A stretch of 64,000 nt of DNA from the NCBI GenBank assembly GCA_963811225.1, contig CAWEQO010000008.1, positions 62,001 to 126,000 of the forward strand, written 5' to 3'. Below, piece by piece: positions 16,102 to 26,119 of the stretch. Position 1 is the first letter of the stretch. Every line of letters begins with the position of its first letter. A model generated the notes under the pieces. The model did not search any database and was not told where the DNA came from. It was given only the letters and a program-made list of their open reading frames with translations. A program made the position numbers and the translations under genes. The stretch is from CAWEQO01 sp963811225 (GTDB taxonomy: Bacteria > Chloroflexota > Anaerolineae > Anaerolineales > Anaerolineaceae).

Positions 16102-16391
16102 TGTAAACCCTTCATTAAATTGGCCGGTTCAGACTGGCGGTAGAAACGGTAGTGGTAAAATGTTTGCAACTGCCCAGGCAGGGGTTCTTTAAGAAAAATA
16201 TGTCTTCGAGTGAGCAATCCCAAATATTGATGAAATTCTTTGACAGGCTGATTATAATGGATAAGTATCGACTGGGAAACCGCTTCCGGCGGAAAGACTG
16301 TACAAGTCGATGAAGACGCCTGCACTTTCATCTGCTCTCAATTCAAACGCACTGGAAGAGCCGCAAACAAACTTATGCTTTGAGGGATGTT
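16102..16391. other. Divergent intergenic region, gmk / FmdB
   Basis: 290 bp with no convincing gene. TATAAT at 16253-16258 on the plus strand may belong to the FmdB gene, but no well-spaced -35 box is seen. Confidence 0.4.
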
Positions 16392-16823
16392 ATGCCGACC
16401 TATGATTATCGCTGCCAGAAATGCAAACGACGGTTCAACGTGTTTATGAGCTACCAAGAATATGGAAGCAAGCCCGTCACCTGCCCGCACTGCCAAAGCG
16501 AGAATGTGCAGCGCAGGATTGGACGCGTGCGCTTTGCCCGCTCCGACGAAAGCCGCATGGAAAGCCTGGCCGACCCGGATAAGCTGGCCGGTTTGGAAGA
16601 CGATCCGCGCTCGTTGGGCAAGATGATGCGCGAGATGAGCTCGGAAGTTGGAGAGGATATGGGGCCGGAGTTCGACGAGGTGATCCACCGCCTCGAATCG
16701 GGCCAATCGCCGGAACAAATCGAGAAGGACCTGCCCGACCTGGGTGCCGATGACAGCGGAATGGGCGGTATGGGGGGCATGGGCGGCATGGGCGATTTGG
16801 GGGGCATGGACTTCGACGAATAG
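16392..16823 (+). CDS. FmdB-type zinc-ribbon protein
   Basis: 143 residues from ATG 16392 with GAGGG upstream. 'MPTYDYRCQKCKRRF' and the second knuckle 'CPHC' form the N-terminal zinc ribbon of the FmdB family of putative regulators. The rest is acidic and ends in a Gly-Met repeat (GGMGGMGGMG). It is longer than a typical FmdB (70-110 aa). Role unproven. Confidence 0.75.
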   Translation: MPTYDYRCQKCKRRFNVFMSYQEYGSKPVTCPHCQSENVQRRIGRVRFARSDESRMESLADPDKLAGLEDDPRSLGKMMREMSSEVGEDMGPEFDEVIHRLESGQSPEQIEKDLPDLGADDSGMGGMGGMGGMGDLGGMDFDE

Positions 16824-16830
16824 GACTTTC

Positions 16831-16882
16831 GAAAAGAAAAGATAGCGGAAGAATTCAATACTTTCCGCTATCTTTTCTTTTC
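16831..16882. terminator. Bidirectional terminator hairpin
   Basis: Arms 16831-16850 and 16863-16882 pair over 20 bp; A-rich on one side and T-rich on the other, so either strand would give a U-tract. It lies between two convergent gene ends. Confidence 0.85.
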
Positions 16883-16888
16883 CAAGCT

Positions 16889-18175
16889 TTACTTTGCCAC
16901 AGCCTTCTGCAAAGTTTCAAATGAAGCCATCCACGAGATGCGGTTGAGGAACTGCGCCAGCGAGCTGCTCTGCTCACGCAGCGCGCGCACCGCCGGGCCA
17001 ACCGGGTTGCTCCCGGCAGCGCCGCGTGGCGCAGCGGCATAAGCGCCGTAGAAGGCGAAATAAGCCTGGTTGAGCTTGCGGATATGGTAGCCATGCTCCC
17101 AGAAGAATTGGCGGCGCTGCTCCATGTACGACTCAGCCGCCTGCACCTTGCCCTGCTCCAGCATTTGATCCACCGTCACCCGGGTCTCATGCATCTCTGA
17201 CTGAAAATCGAAGGGGGGCGGTTCGCTGCTGGGTGTGGGGACCGGAGTCGGAGTGGGCGCTGCGCCAGGAGCGGGTGTCGGCGCGGGTGGCGGCGGCGGT
17301 GGGGGCGCCAGGTCGGGATAGTAGCGCTTCAGCACTGCTCGCCCAATTTCCTCGCCGACGATCTCTGCAGTGGTTTCGTTGATGGTGCGCAGCGCCGGGG
17401 AAGCATCGTAACTGATGCCCAGCGGCCGCAAGGTCAGGAAATTATGCGTCCATTCGTGCGCGATGGTCTCAACCAGGTAAGGCAAGTTGGTGGAGCTAAT
17501 CACCATAGGCGGATAAACGCCAACACCCCCAACATTAACCACCAGAGACGAAACGTCCAGTGAGCTCGCCACCTCATCCTCCATCTGGATTTGCTCTTCA
17601 AGCGAGAGGTCCGGCAGTAGTGAAATGTTGGCGTCCTGGCGAATGACGGTGCGCGGCGATACGATCAACGCCAAAGGCAAATCGGTCACATGATACAGCA
17701 CCGGCGGCACCGGCTGTCCAGCGGCCGTCAGGCCATTCTCAGCCAAGACGTCGCTCACCTGCTGCTGTAGGATCAACTCGACAATCGGCTGCATCTTCTG
17801 CTGAGCATTCTGCAGCGTATCCAGAACCTTACGCTCTTGGGCCGTCTGCTCTTCTGGATTTTCAATATTCGGGTTAGAATAGATTGTTTGAATATCCGCT
17901 TCAAGCGAACCGATTTGGCCGACCAGGGACAGGTAGTAACGAACCACCTCAGTCTGCTGGCTGACCGGCAGATAGCTGGGGGCATCCAGGGCAGCCTGTG
18001 CATCTTTCAATGCAAGCGCATCCAGCATCCAGCCCACATAATCGAACTCAACGGGACGGGTGAAAGCACGGATCCTATCCATCTCACTGCCAGGGGGCGC
18101 TTCGCTCCAGCTGACCAGGACCAGGAGGACAAAACTCACAAATGTATAGGTAAGGACCCGTTTGACTGTGCGCAT
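16889..18175 (-). CDS. Putative secreted zinc metallopeptidase with proline-rich hinge
   Basis: 428 residues from ATG 18175, which has GAGGCGG just upstream; ATG 18187 is possible. An N-terminal hydrophobic helix (about 7-24) anchors or exports it. 'VETIAHEWTHNFL' supplies HExxH at 240-244 and 'NETTAEIVGEEIG' nearby glutamates (267, 271) that could be the third ligand, as in gluzincins. A Pro/Thr linker (about 290-315) leads to a helical C-terminal part. I know no characterised relative; the peptidase call rests on the motif. Confidence 0.55.
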   Translation of the reverse strand: MRTVKRVLTYTFVSFVLLVLVSWSEAPPGSEMDRIRAFTRPVEFDYVGWMLDALALKDAQAALDAPSYLPVSQQTEVVRYYLSLVGQIGSLEADIQTIYSNPNIENPEEQTAQERKVLDTLQNAQQKMQPIVELILQQQVSDVLAENGLTAAGQPVPPVLYHVTDLPLALIVSPRTVIRQDANISLLPDLSLEEQIQMEDEVASSLDVSSLVVNVGGVGVYPPMVISSTNLPYLVETIAHEWTHNFLTLRPLGISYDASPALRTINETTAEIVGEEIGRAVLKRYYPDLAPPPPPPPAPTPAPGAAPTPTPVPTPSSEPPPFDFQSEMHETRVTVDQMLEQGKVQAAESYMEQRRQFFWEHGYHIRKLNQAYFAFYGAYAAAPRGAAGSNPVGPAVRALREQSSSLAQFLNRISWMASFETLQKAVAK

Positions 18176-18289
18176 ACCGCCTCGCATGGTTTCAATGGCT
18201 CTTAATTTACCTTAAGCCTGATGAGCCAAATTCAGGTTACAATTCACGATTATACCAGGCAGCCATAGGTTGCCTGTTTTGAAAACGAA

Positions 18290-18358
18290 TATCTGCTTGC
18301 GCCGTGATGTTTCGTGAGGTGGCTTCACCAGGCGAAACATGACAGCCTAAACAGTTAT
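18290..18358. repeat. 69-bp palindromic repeat, copy 1
   Basis: Aligns without gaps to 42584-42652; the flanking 25 and 26 bases match at about 20 and 21 positions. Both contain CGTGATGTTTCG and CGAAACAT facing each other. This copy lies between divergent genes, so it is not simply a terminator. Confidence 0.7.
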
Positions 18359-18390
18359 AGCAAAGAAATGAAGCACTGGAAAGAAAACCG

Positions 18391-19797
18391 ATGAAACGAA
18401 GATGGATTTGGATTGTACTTGTCATTGTTCTGGTGGGCGGAGGTATTTTCGCGTATTCCCGTTTCCAGCAGCAGCGCGCCGCCCAAGGCAGCCAATATGA
18501 TACGGCTGCGGTCGAACGCGGCAGCTTAACTGCACTGGTCGGCGCAACCGGCACGGTGCGCCCCAACCAAACGACCATGCTCAACTGGCAAACAACCGGC
18601 CAAATTGGGCAGATCCTGGTGGAAGTTGGGGACGAAGTCCAACCGGGTGACGTGCTGGCAGAGCTGAAGAAGAGCTCGCTGCCGCAAAGCGTCATCTTGG
18701 CCGAGGCGGATTTGATCACCGCTCAACGCAATCTGCAAGACTTGAAAACTTCACAGGTCGCCCGCGCCCAAGCTCAGCTCAACCTGACCAAAGCGCAGGA
18801 CGCCCTGGAACAGGCCCAAAAGACACGCACCAATAAGAATTACGCGCGCAGCAGCCAGTCGACGATCGACGCTGCCCGCGCCGATTACGTCCTGGCGCAA
18901 AACCAGGTGGAAAAGGCCCAAGATGCCTTCAACGGCGTGGCCGACCGTGGCGAAGAAGACCCCATCCGCGCCGCCGCCCTAAGCGCCCTCTCTGCGGCTG
19001 AAAAAGCCCGCGATCGCGCCCTTGCCAACCTCAACTACTTACTCGGCAAGCCGGATGACTTGGAAATTGCCCAGGCTGACGCCCAGCTGGAAGTGGCTCA
19101 GGCCAACTTGAACGACGCTCAGCGCGAGTGGGACCGCCTGAAAAATGGGCCCGACCCGGAAGACATCAAGGCTGCAGAAGCGCGCGTCGAAGCGCTGCAA
19201 GCCGCCCTGGATACGGTCCGCCTGAATGCGCCCTTCCAAGGCACCGTCACCGAAGTGAACTCGAAGGTTGGCGACAACGTTTCACCCGGCACGGCTTCCT
19301 TCCGCATCGACGACCTCTCACGCCTGCTGGTGGATGTCGAGGTGTCCGAAGTCGATATTAACCGCGTGAGCGCCGGCCAGCCCGTGCGGCTCACCTTCGA
19401 TGCCATTCAGGGAGAGCAGTTCGATGGCGATGTGGTGCAGGTAGCGCGCATCGGCCAGGCGCAGCAAGGCATCGTCAATTTTATGGTGACGGTCGAGCTG
19501 CAAAACACGAACAATGAAGTGCGCCCCGGCATGACCGCCGCAGTCAACATCGTCGTGCAGCAGCTGGATAACGCCTTGCTGGTGCCAAACCGGGCGGTGC
19601 GCCTGCTTGGAAACCAGCGCGTGGTTTATATCTTGAAAAATGGTGCGCCTACCCCGGTCGACATCACCCTGGGGGCGTCTTCCGAGACGAACAGCCAGGT
19701 GGTCAGCGGCGATCTCCAAGTGGGCGACCCGGTGGTATTGAATCCGCCGATCGATTTCGCAGCCGGAGGCGGCGGGCCGAGGGGCTTCGGGAATTAA
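18391..19797 (+). CDS. HlyD/MacA-type efflux adaptor
   Basis: 468 residues: an N-terminal membrane anchor (about 5-22), a lipoyl-like half around 'TTGQIGQILVEVGDEVQPGD', a long heptad-rich coiled coil rich in Ala/Gln/Glu (about 120-270), the second lipoyl half 'APFQGTVTEVNSKVGDNVSP', and a C-terminal beta-barrel region. This is the standard periplasmic adaptor layout for ABC exporters. The ATPase and permease genes follow at once (2-bp gap, then 4-bp overlap). In a cell lacking an outer membrane the adaptor would work at the outer face of the membrane. Cargo unknown. Confidence 0.88.
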   Translation: MKRRWIWIVLVIVLVGGGIFAYSRFQQQRAAQGSQYDTAAVERGSLTALVGATGTVRPNQTTMLNWQTTGQIGQILVEVGDEVQPGDVLAELKKSSLPQSVILAEADLITAQRNLQDLKTSQVARAQAQLNLTKAQDALEQAQKTRTNKNYARSSQSTIDAARADYVLAQNQVEKAQDAFNGVADRGEEDPIRAAALSALSAAEKARDRALANLNYLLGKPDDLEIAQADAQLEVAQANLNDAQREWDRLKNGPDPEDIKAAEARVEALQAALDTVRLNAPFQGTVTEVNSKVGDNVSPGTASFRIDDLSRLLVDVEVSEVDINRVSAGQPVRLTFDAIQGEQFDGDVVQVARIGQAQQGIVNFMVTVELQNTNNEVRPGMTAAVNIVVQQLDNALLVPNRAVRLLGNQRVVYILKNGAPTPVDITLGASSETNSQVVSGDLQVGDPVVLNPPIDFAAGGGGPRGFGN

Positions 19798-19798
19798 C

Positions 19799-20475
<677 letters not shown>

Positions 20476-20479
<4 letters not shown>

Positions 20480-21702
20480 GTGTACTCCAGTCGTTCATCG
20501 AGGCGCTCGAAAGCCTCAGCGCCAACAAGCTGCGCTCCGGCCTGACCATGCTTGGCATCGTCATCGGTGTGGGGGCCGTGATTGCCATGCTGTCGGTTGG
20601 TGAAGGCGCCCAAGCGACAATCACAGGCGCCATCAGCGGCATCGGCAGCAATCTGTTGTTCGTTTTCTCGGGCAACACGCAAACGGAAGTGCGCAATCCG
20701 CAGCCGCTAACTCTTTCAGATGCGGAAGCCATCGGCGATCCGCTAGCCGCTCCAGACGTGGCTGCTGTGACCCCCGTAATTATGGGCAACGCGAGCGTCT
20801 CCTATTACAGTAAGCAGACCAACACCTCCATCGAAGGGGTGACCGCTAACTATGCCCAGGTGCGCAATTACGCGACCACCGAAGGGGAATTTATTAGCGA
20901 TGAAGACCTGCTCGGACGGGCTTCGGTGGCCCTGATCGGCCCGCAAACCGCCGAGAAGCTGTTCGACCGCTCAGCAGGCGTCACCGGCGAGACCATCCGT
21001 ATCGAAGGGCAGCCCTTCCGGATCATCGGGGTGCTGGAATCGAAAGGCGGCAGCGCCTTCGGCAGCCAGGATGATGTGATCCTGGTGCCATTCACCACGG
21101 CGCAGGCGCGACTGATCCGTCGCAGCCGCGACCGGGCCGATATCATCTACGTGCAGGTGGTCAGCGCCGACCGCATCAAGCCAGCCAGCCAGGAGATCTC
21201 ACAGATCTTGCGCGCCCGGCACCGCACCGAGATTGGCGCAGACGATTTCACCGTTTTCAGCCAGGAGGACTTCGTCAACACGGCTCGCACGATCACCAAT
21301 GTGTTCACCATCTTCCTGGGTGGCATTGCCGCCATCTCGCTGCTGGTAGGCGGGATTGGCATCATGAACATTATGCTGGTATCGGTCACCGAGCGGACGC
21401 GCGAGATCGGCCTGCGCAAGGCCATCGGCGCCCGGCGGCGCGATATCCTGGTGCAGTTCTTGACCGAGTCGTCGCTGCTGAGTTTATTTGGCGGTTTGAT
21501 CGGCATTGGCCTGGGCTGGCTGATCGCCTTCATCGTCGGCAAGGTGGCTGCGGCCAGCGGCACACCCTTCACGCCGGTGGTGGGGCTGAACTCGATCCTG
21601 CTGGCTACGATCTTCTCGACCGCGGTGGGACTGTTCTTCGGCATTTACCCTGCCAACCGTGCAGCCAACTTGCAGCCGGTCGAGGCGCTGCGGTACGAGT
21701 AA
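20476..21702 (+). CDS. MacB-type ABC exporter permease
   Basis: 408 residues with the MacB/FtsX layout: one N-terminal helix, a large external MacB_PCD-like domain (about 50-270), then three C-terminal helices containing 'TERTREIGLRKAIGARRRDI'. It overlaps the ATPase gene by 4 bp. Together with the adaptor it forms a tripartite exporter, probably for a peptide, antibiotic or lipid. Confidence 0.92.
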
Positions 21703-21715
21703 AGAAAACCGAAAA

Positions 21716-21803
21716 CACTAAGACGCCCGGTATTGTTCGATACGCACAAGGGATGACTGCAGTCATCCCTTGTGCGTATCGAAAAGTATCGGGCGTCTTA
21801 GTG
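21716..21803. repeat. Long palindrome, 43-bp arms, convergent gene ends
   Basis: Arms 21716-21758 and 21761-21803 pair almost completely, with a small internal loop near 21730-21735. The right arm contains the stop codon of the minus-strand cysteine-cluster gene. Probably a bidirectional terminator. Confidence 0.9.
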
Positions 21804-22361
21804 GTTTAAAAGCTCTTCGTATGCCTTATCGCCGAGCATATGGCGCAGTTCAGGCTCAAAGGTGATCAGCAGGGAGACCTCTGCATGAGAGGGCCGCAGG
21901 CAGCTGCCCGGTTCGTTCATCATGGCTTCGGCCGTGTCCAGGGTAATGCGGCCCTGTTCGTCAAGGTCGAGCGGATGCAGGATGCAGTAAAACGGCTTGA
22001 AACGCCAGGGGTCGAGCCCGGCGGCTTCGGCGGCCACTTGCAAGCCGCACTTGAAGTCGGAGCGCAGGAAGGCGCATGCCCGGCCGCCATAGTGATGCGG
22101 GTCTTCCACCACCTGGCTGTGAATCACAACGCCGCTCAACGAATGCTCATCCGGCTCCTGCTGCCCATCGAACCACTCCTCCGGGTTCTGGGCGTGGGGC
22201 GGAAGGTGCGGCAGGATTAAGCCCGCATTCATTCGCAAGTCCTCCACCTCACGCCGGTCGACCCACACACCGTTCAAGCAGCAGGCCGCCCGGCACTCAC
22301 CGAGTTTGCAGCGCTTGAGGGGCTCCGACTTTAATAATCTTGGGTTGATACGGTCAAACAT
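21798..22361 (-). CDS. Cysteine-cluster protein, YkgJ/DUF3109-like
   Basis: 187 residues from ATG 22361. Cysteines are clustered: 'CKLGECRAACC' near the N-terminus, then single Cys residues in 'GRACAFLR', 'FKCGLQ', 'FYCILHPL' and 'GSCLRP'. This spacing resembles YkgJ/DUF3109 proteins that probably bind zinc or an iron-sulfur cluster. No membrane segment. Cellular role unknown. Confidence 0.65.
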   Translation of the reverse strand: MFDRINPRLLKSEPLKRCKLGECRAACCLNGVWVDRREVEDLRMNAGLILPHLPPHAQNPEEWFDGQQEPDEHSLSGVVIHSQVVEDPHHYGGRACAFLRSDFKCGLQVAAEAAGLDPWRFKPFYCILHPLDLDEQGRITLDTAEAMMNEPGSCLRPSHAEVSLLITFEPELRHMLGDKAYEELLNH

Positions 22362-22534
22362 GGGGCAGATTGTACCACTTTTACAACGGTCAATTCGTCG
22401 ATCAATATCCAAGGCCCAATTCCCGAACGACGAATTGCCTCATTTTAATCTTTGCGCCTTGACACTTAAGGCATTACAATTCTCTCTGATGACATTCATT
22501 TTTCTACTCAAAACAAGATAAAAGGAGACCCTGT

Positions 22535-23476
22535 ATGGCTGCTTGGAAAATTCTGCTGACGGACGGACTCGAGAAGAATGGGCAGGCGATTCTACGTGAA
22601 TCCGCCGAAGTGGACGACCGCCGGGGTATTTCCGCGGAAGAGCTTTTGCAAGTAGTCGCTGATTACGACGCCATGATCGTGCGTGGGCGGACGAAGGTCA
22701 CTCCGGCCGTGTTCGAGGCGGCGAAAAAGCTGAAGGTTGTCGGCCGGGCCGGGGTTGGGGTAGACAATATCAACCTGCCGGCTGCCCGCGACAGCGGCGT
22801 GATCGTGGTGAACTCACCGCTGGCGACCACCACCGCGGTGGCCGAGCTGACGTTGGGCCTGATGCTGGCCTTGGTGAGAGAGATCCCGCGCGCCGACGAG
22901 GCCATGAAAAACGGGCAGTGGCTGAAGAAAGAGTTCATGGGCTCCGAGCTGTACGAGAAGAACCTGGGTGTGATCGGCTATGGGCGCATCGGCAGCGGCG
23001 TGGGCCAGCGGGCGGCCGCCTTTGGCATGCACATCCTGGGCTACGACCCGTTCCTCAATTCGGAAGAAGTGCGCCTGCGCGGCGCAGAGCCGGCAACCCT
23101 GGACGAGCTGCTGGCCCGTTCAGACGTGATCACCCTGCACGTGCCGCTGACCCCAGAGACGAAGCACATCCTTGACGCAGGCGCCTTCGCCAAAATGAAG
23201 CAGGGCGTATACATCGTGTGTGCGGCGCGCGGCAACGTGATCGATGAAGAGGCGCTGCTGGCGGCGCTCAACTCCGGCAAGGTGGCCGGGGCAGGGCTTG
23301 ATGTGTTCGCCACCGAACCACCCGGCCAGAGCGAGCTGGTGCAGCATAAGAAAGTCGTGGTTACGCCGCACGTCGGAGCGCAGACCGAAGAAGCCCAGCA
23401 GCGGACTGCTGCAGATATCGCCACGGAAGTACTGGCCGGCCTGGGCGGCGGCGACCTGCGCTGGCGAGTGGATTAA
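22535..23476 (+). CDS. serA: D-3-phosphoglycerate dehydrogenase-like
   Basis: 313 residues behind AAAGGAG. The Rossmann motif 'LGVIGYGRIGSGVGQ', 'AARGNVIDEEAL' (substrate Arg and neighbours) and 'VVTPHVGAQT' (catalytic His) define a D-isomer-specific 2-hydroxyacid dehydrogenase, and the sequence is closest in style to SerA, the first step of serine synthesis. It lacks the C-terminal ACT domain, so serine feedback would be absent. Another 2-hydroxyacid dehydrogenase is possible. Confidence 0.8.
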   Translation: MAAWKILLTDGLEKNGQAILRESAEVDDRRGISAEELLQVVADYDAMIVRGRTKVTPAVFEAAKKLKVVGRAGVGVDNINLPAARDSGVIVVNSPLATTTAVAELTLGLMLALVREIPRADEAMKNGQWLKKEFMGSELYEKNLGVIGYGRIGSGVGQRAAAFGMHILGYDPFLNSEEVRLRGAEPATLDELLARSDVITLHVPLTPETKHILDAGAFAKMKQGVYIVCAARGNVIDEEALLAALNSGKVAGAGLDVFATEPPGQSELVQHKKVVVTPHVGAQTEEAQQRTAADIATEVLAGLGGGDLRWRVD

Positions 23477-23478
23477 AT

Positions 23479-24981
23479 ATGGAAGAAAAGTTACAACGCC
23501 TCAAACAACGCTTGCACGAAGTCATGGACTTGCGCTTTGCCCAGGCCCTGGCCGGTTGGGACCAGCAAACCTATATGCCGAAAGGTGGATCGGAAGCCCG
23601 CGGCCACATGGTGTCCACCCTGGCGAGCATCGAGCACGAGAAGTTCACCTCGCAAGAGATGGGTCGGCTGCTGGAAGACCTGCAGCCCTACGCGGAGCAG
23701 TTGGATGCGGATTTTGACGATGCCCGGCTGATCCAACTGACCCGCCATGAATACGACCGGGCGACGCGCGTCCCGCCGCGCTGGATCACTGAGAATGCGA
23801 TGGTGACCACGGTGGCGCACTCGGTCTGGGAAAACGCTCGCAAGACGGCCAACTTTGCGCTCTTCCAGCCGGAGCTGGAAAAGGTGATCGATCTGCGGCG
23901 CGAGTTCGCCGGTTTCTTTTCGCCTTACGATCACATTTACGATCCTCTGCTAGACACCTTTGAGCGTGGGATGAAGACCGCGGAAATCCAGGCGATCTTC
24001 AATCAACTGCGCCCACAGCAGACAGCCCTGATCCAGGCAATTGCCGAGCGCGCCCAGGTGGATGACTCATTCTTCAACCAGCCCTATCCCGAGCAGGCCC
24101 AATGGGACTTCGGGGTCGAGGTGGTCACCCGCTTCGGCTACGATTGGGACCATGGCCGCCAGGATCGGGCCACCCATCCCTTCACCACTGATTTCGGCAT
24201 GCAAGACGTGCGCATCACCACCCGCTTTGATTCAGAATACCCTGCCTCGTCGCTGTTCAGCACCATGCATGAGGGCGGTCACGCCATGTATGAGCAGGGC
24301 ATCTCCACCACCCTGGCGCGCACGCCCCTGGCGGCCGGCGCCTCAATGGCGCTGCACGAATCGCAGTCGCGCATGTACGAAAATATGGTTGGGCGCTCGC
24401 TGCCCTTCTGGCGCTTCTTCTACCCGCGCCTGCAGTCGTTCTTCCCAACCCAACTGGGAAACGTGCCGCTGGAGTCGTTCTATCGAGGCATCAACAAGGT
24501 GGAGCCGTCACTGGTCCGGGTCGAAGCCGATGAAGCCACCTACAACCTGCACATCATGCTGCGTATGGAATTGGAAATCGCGATGCTGGAAGGCAACCTG
24601 GCGGCTGGAGACCTGCCGGAAGCCTGGAATGCCCGCATGCAGGAGTACCTGGGGCTGACGCCGCCCAACGATACAGCCGGCGTGCTGCAAGATGTGCACT
24701 GGTCCTCCGGCCTGATGGGCTACTTCCCCACCTACTTAATGGGCAACCTTGTGGCTGCCCAGTTGTGGGCGAAAATCCTGAAAGACGTCCCGAACCTGTA
24801 TGAACAGTTCGAGCAGGGCGAGTTCGGCAGCCTGCTGGCGTGGCTGCGCGAGCACGTCCACCGCTACGGGTCGAAATACCGCCCGCAGGAACTGGTCGAG
24901 AAGGTGACCGGCGAGAAGATCAACTCACAGCCATATCTAGATTACCTCAAGACCAAGTACGCCGAGATTTACGGAATCTAA
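23479..24981 (+). CDS. M32 carboxypeptidase (Taq type)
   Basis: 500 residues, normal for M32. HEGGH at 264-268 in 'TMHEGGHAMYEQG' is the zinc HExxH; 'HESQSRMYENMVGRS' gives the third ligand (Glu), and the 'YNLHIMLRMELEIAM' and 'GYFPTYLMGN' segments are family hallmarks. It removes C-terminal residues from peptides in the cytoplasm. It starts 2 bp after serA, so they share a transcript. Confidence 0.93.
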   Translation: MEEKLQRLKQRLHEVMDLRFAQALAGWDQQTYMPKGGSEARGHMVSTLASIEHEKFTSQEMGRLLEDLQPYAEQLDADFDDARLIQLTRHEYDRATRVPPRWITENAMVTTVAHSVWENARKTANFALFQPELEKVIDLRREFAGFFSPYDHIYDPLLDTFERGMKTAEIQAIFNQLRPQQTALIQAIAERAQVDDSFFNQPYPEQAQWDFGVEVVTRFGYDWDHGRQDRATHPFTTDFGMQDVRITTRFDSEYPASSLFSTMHEGGHAMYEQGISTTLARTPLAAGASMALHESQSRMYENMVGRSLPFWRFFYPRLQSFFPTQLGNVPLESFYRGINKVEPSLVRVEADEATYNLHIMLRMELEIAMLEGNLAAGDLPEAWNARMQEYLGLTPPNDTAGVLQDVHWSSGLMGYFPTYLMGNLVAAQLWAKILKDVPNLYEQFEQGEFGSLLAWLREHVHRYGSKYRPQELVEKVTGEKINSQPYLDYLKTKYAEIYGI

Positions 24982-25005
24982 AAGAACCAGGAACCCGACA
25001 ATTGA

Positions 25006-25046
25006 GAAAGAGATCCTAGGCGTTGAACTCCTTAGGATCTCTTTTC
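25006..25046 (+). terminator. Terminator after the serA-M32 operon
   Basis: AAAGAGATCCTA (25007-25018) pairs with TAGGATCTCTTT, followed by TCT; a partly paired loop lies between. Confidence 0.75.
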
Positions 25047-25126
25047 TGGACTGTGATAGTCAACGCCCTTTTCGATGATGTTTGTAACTTTATGCGCCAT
25101 GCAAACGGTATACACTTAAACTTTAT

Positions 25127-26041
25127 ATGGAACCGTCTACCCTTGATCAAGCAGAAAAAGAAAAAGCCTCGGCGGCGTTAAGTTCGGTCGTCGCCGCGGT
25201 GGGTCTCACCACGTTGAAAATCATCGTGGGTGTCGCCACCGGCAGCCTGGGCATCCTGGCGGAAGCGGCCCACTCCGGGCTCGACCTGGTGGCAGCGCTG
25301 GTAACGTTCTTCGCCGTGCGGCTGTCCGGCAAGCCCGCCGACCCCGAGCACCTGTACGGCCACGGCAAGGTCGAGAACCTATCGGCCCTTTTTGAAACCC
25401 TGCTGCTGCTCGCCACCTGTGTTTGGATCATCTACGAAGCCGTCCAGCGCTTGTTCTTCAAACAGGTGGAGGTAGAAGCTTCGATTTGGGCGTTCATCGT
25501 GATGGCGATTTCGATCGTTGTGGATATTACCCGCTCACGGATCCTTTCGGCTGCCGCGAAAAAGCACAACAGCCAGGCTCTGGAGGCCGATGCGCTGCAC
25601 TTCAGCACCGACATCTGGAGCTCCAGCGTGGTCATCCTGGGGCTCGTTGGCGTCTATTTCGCAGGACGCTTCCCGGGGTTGAGCTTCTTGCACAAAGCCG
25701 ATGCGATCGCGGCGCTGGGCGTTGCCGTCATTGTGATTTACATCAGCGTTCAGTTGGGTGGGCGCACCATCCAGGCGCTGCTGGACTCAGCTCCGGCCGG
25801 CATGGTCGCGAAGATTACCGAGACCGTTGAAGCGCTTCCCGGGGTGATCGACTGCCACAACGTGCGCATCCGCAATTCAGGCCCGCACCTGTTCGTGGAC
25901 GTGCACGTGGTGATGGACGGCTCACTGACCCTGTATAAGGCCCACAAATTGGCCGACCGGATCGAGCAAGCCGTGCGGCAGCTTTCCCCCGGCGCGGACG
26001 TCACCGTCCATCCGGAGCCGGAGAACCACGCAGAAAAGTAA
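25127..26041 (+). CDS. Cation diffusion facilitator (CDF) metal transporter
   Basis: 304 residues with six predicted helices. 'AEAAHSGLDLVAALVTFFAV' in helix 2 and 'ALEADALHFSTDIWSSSVV' in helix 5 carry the His/Asp metal-site pairs of the family. A C-terminal cytoplasmic domain has the expected His-rich strands. It exports divalent metals (zinc, iron, manganese or cadmium) in exchange for protons. No obvious ribosome site precedes the ATG, so a short or leaderless mRNA is possible. Confidence 0.88.
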   Translation: MEPSTLDQAEKEKASAALSSVVAAVGLTTLKIIVGVATGSLGILAEAAHSGLDLVAALVTFFAVRLSGKPADPEHLYGHGKVENLSALFETLLLLATCVWIIYEAVQRLFFKQVEVEASIWAFIVMAISIVVDITRSRILSAAAKKHNSQALEADALHFSTDIWSSSVVILGLVGVYFAGRFPGLSFLHKADAIAALGVAVIVIYISVQLGGRTIQALLDSAPAGMVAKITETVEALPGVIDCHNVRIRNSGPHLFVDVHVVMDGSLTLYKAHKLADRIEQAVRQLSPGADVTVHPEPENHAEK

Positions 26042-26056
26042 CCTTCTTGGGACTGT

Positions 26057-26110
26057 CCGAAAATAACAGAGAGAGCGCCGCAGCTGCGGCGCTCTCTCTG
26101 TTATTTTCGG
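26057..26110. repeat. Perfect 54-bp palindrome with no loop
   Basis: The 27-bp arms meet directly at CAGCTG. It lies between convergent ends of the CDF and lipoprotein genes. GGACTGTCC just before it (26050-26058) is complementary to GGACAGTCC inside the lipoprotein gene. Probably a bidirectional terminator; arm motif AACAGAGAGAGCG. Confidence 0.9.
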
Positions 26111-26119
26111 AGAAACCGA

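Noticed and set aside
16238..16258. TTGACA followed by TATAAT as one promoter for the FmdB gene
   Set aside because: The two boxes are only 7 bp apart, too close to work as a pair.
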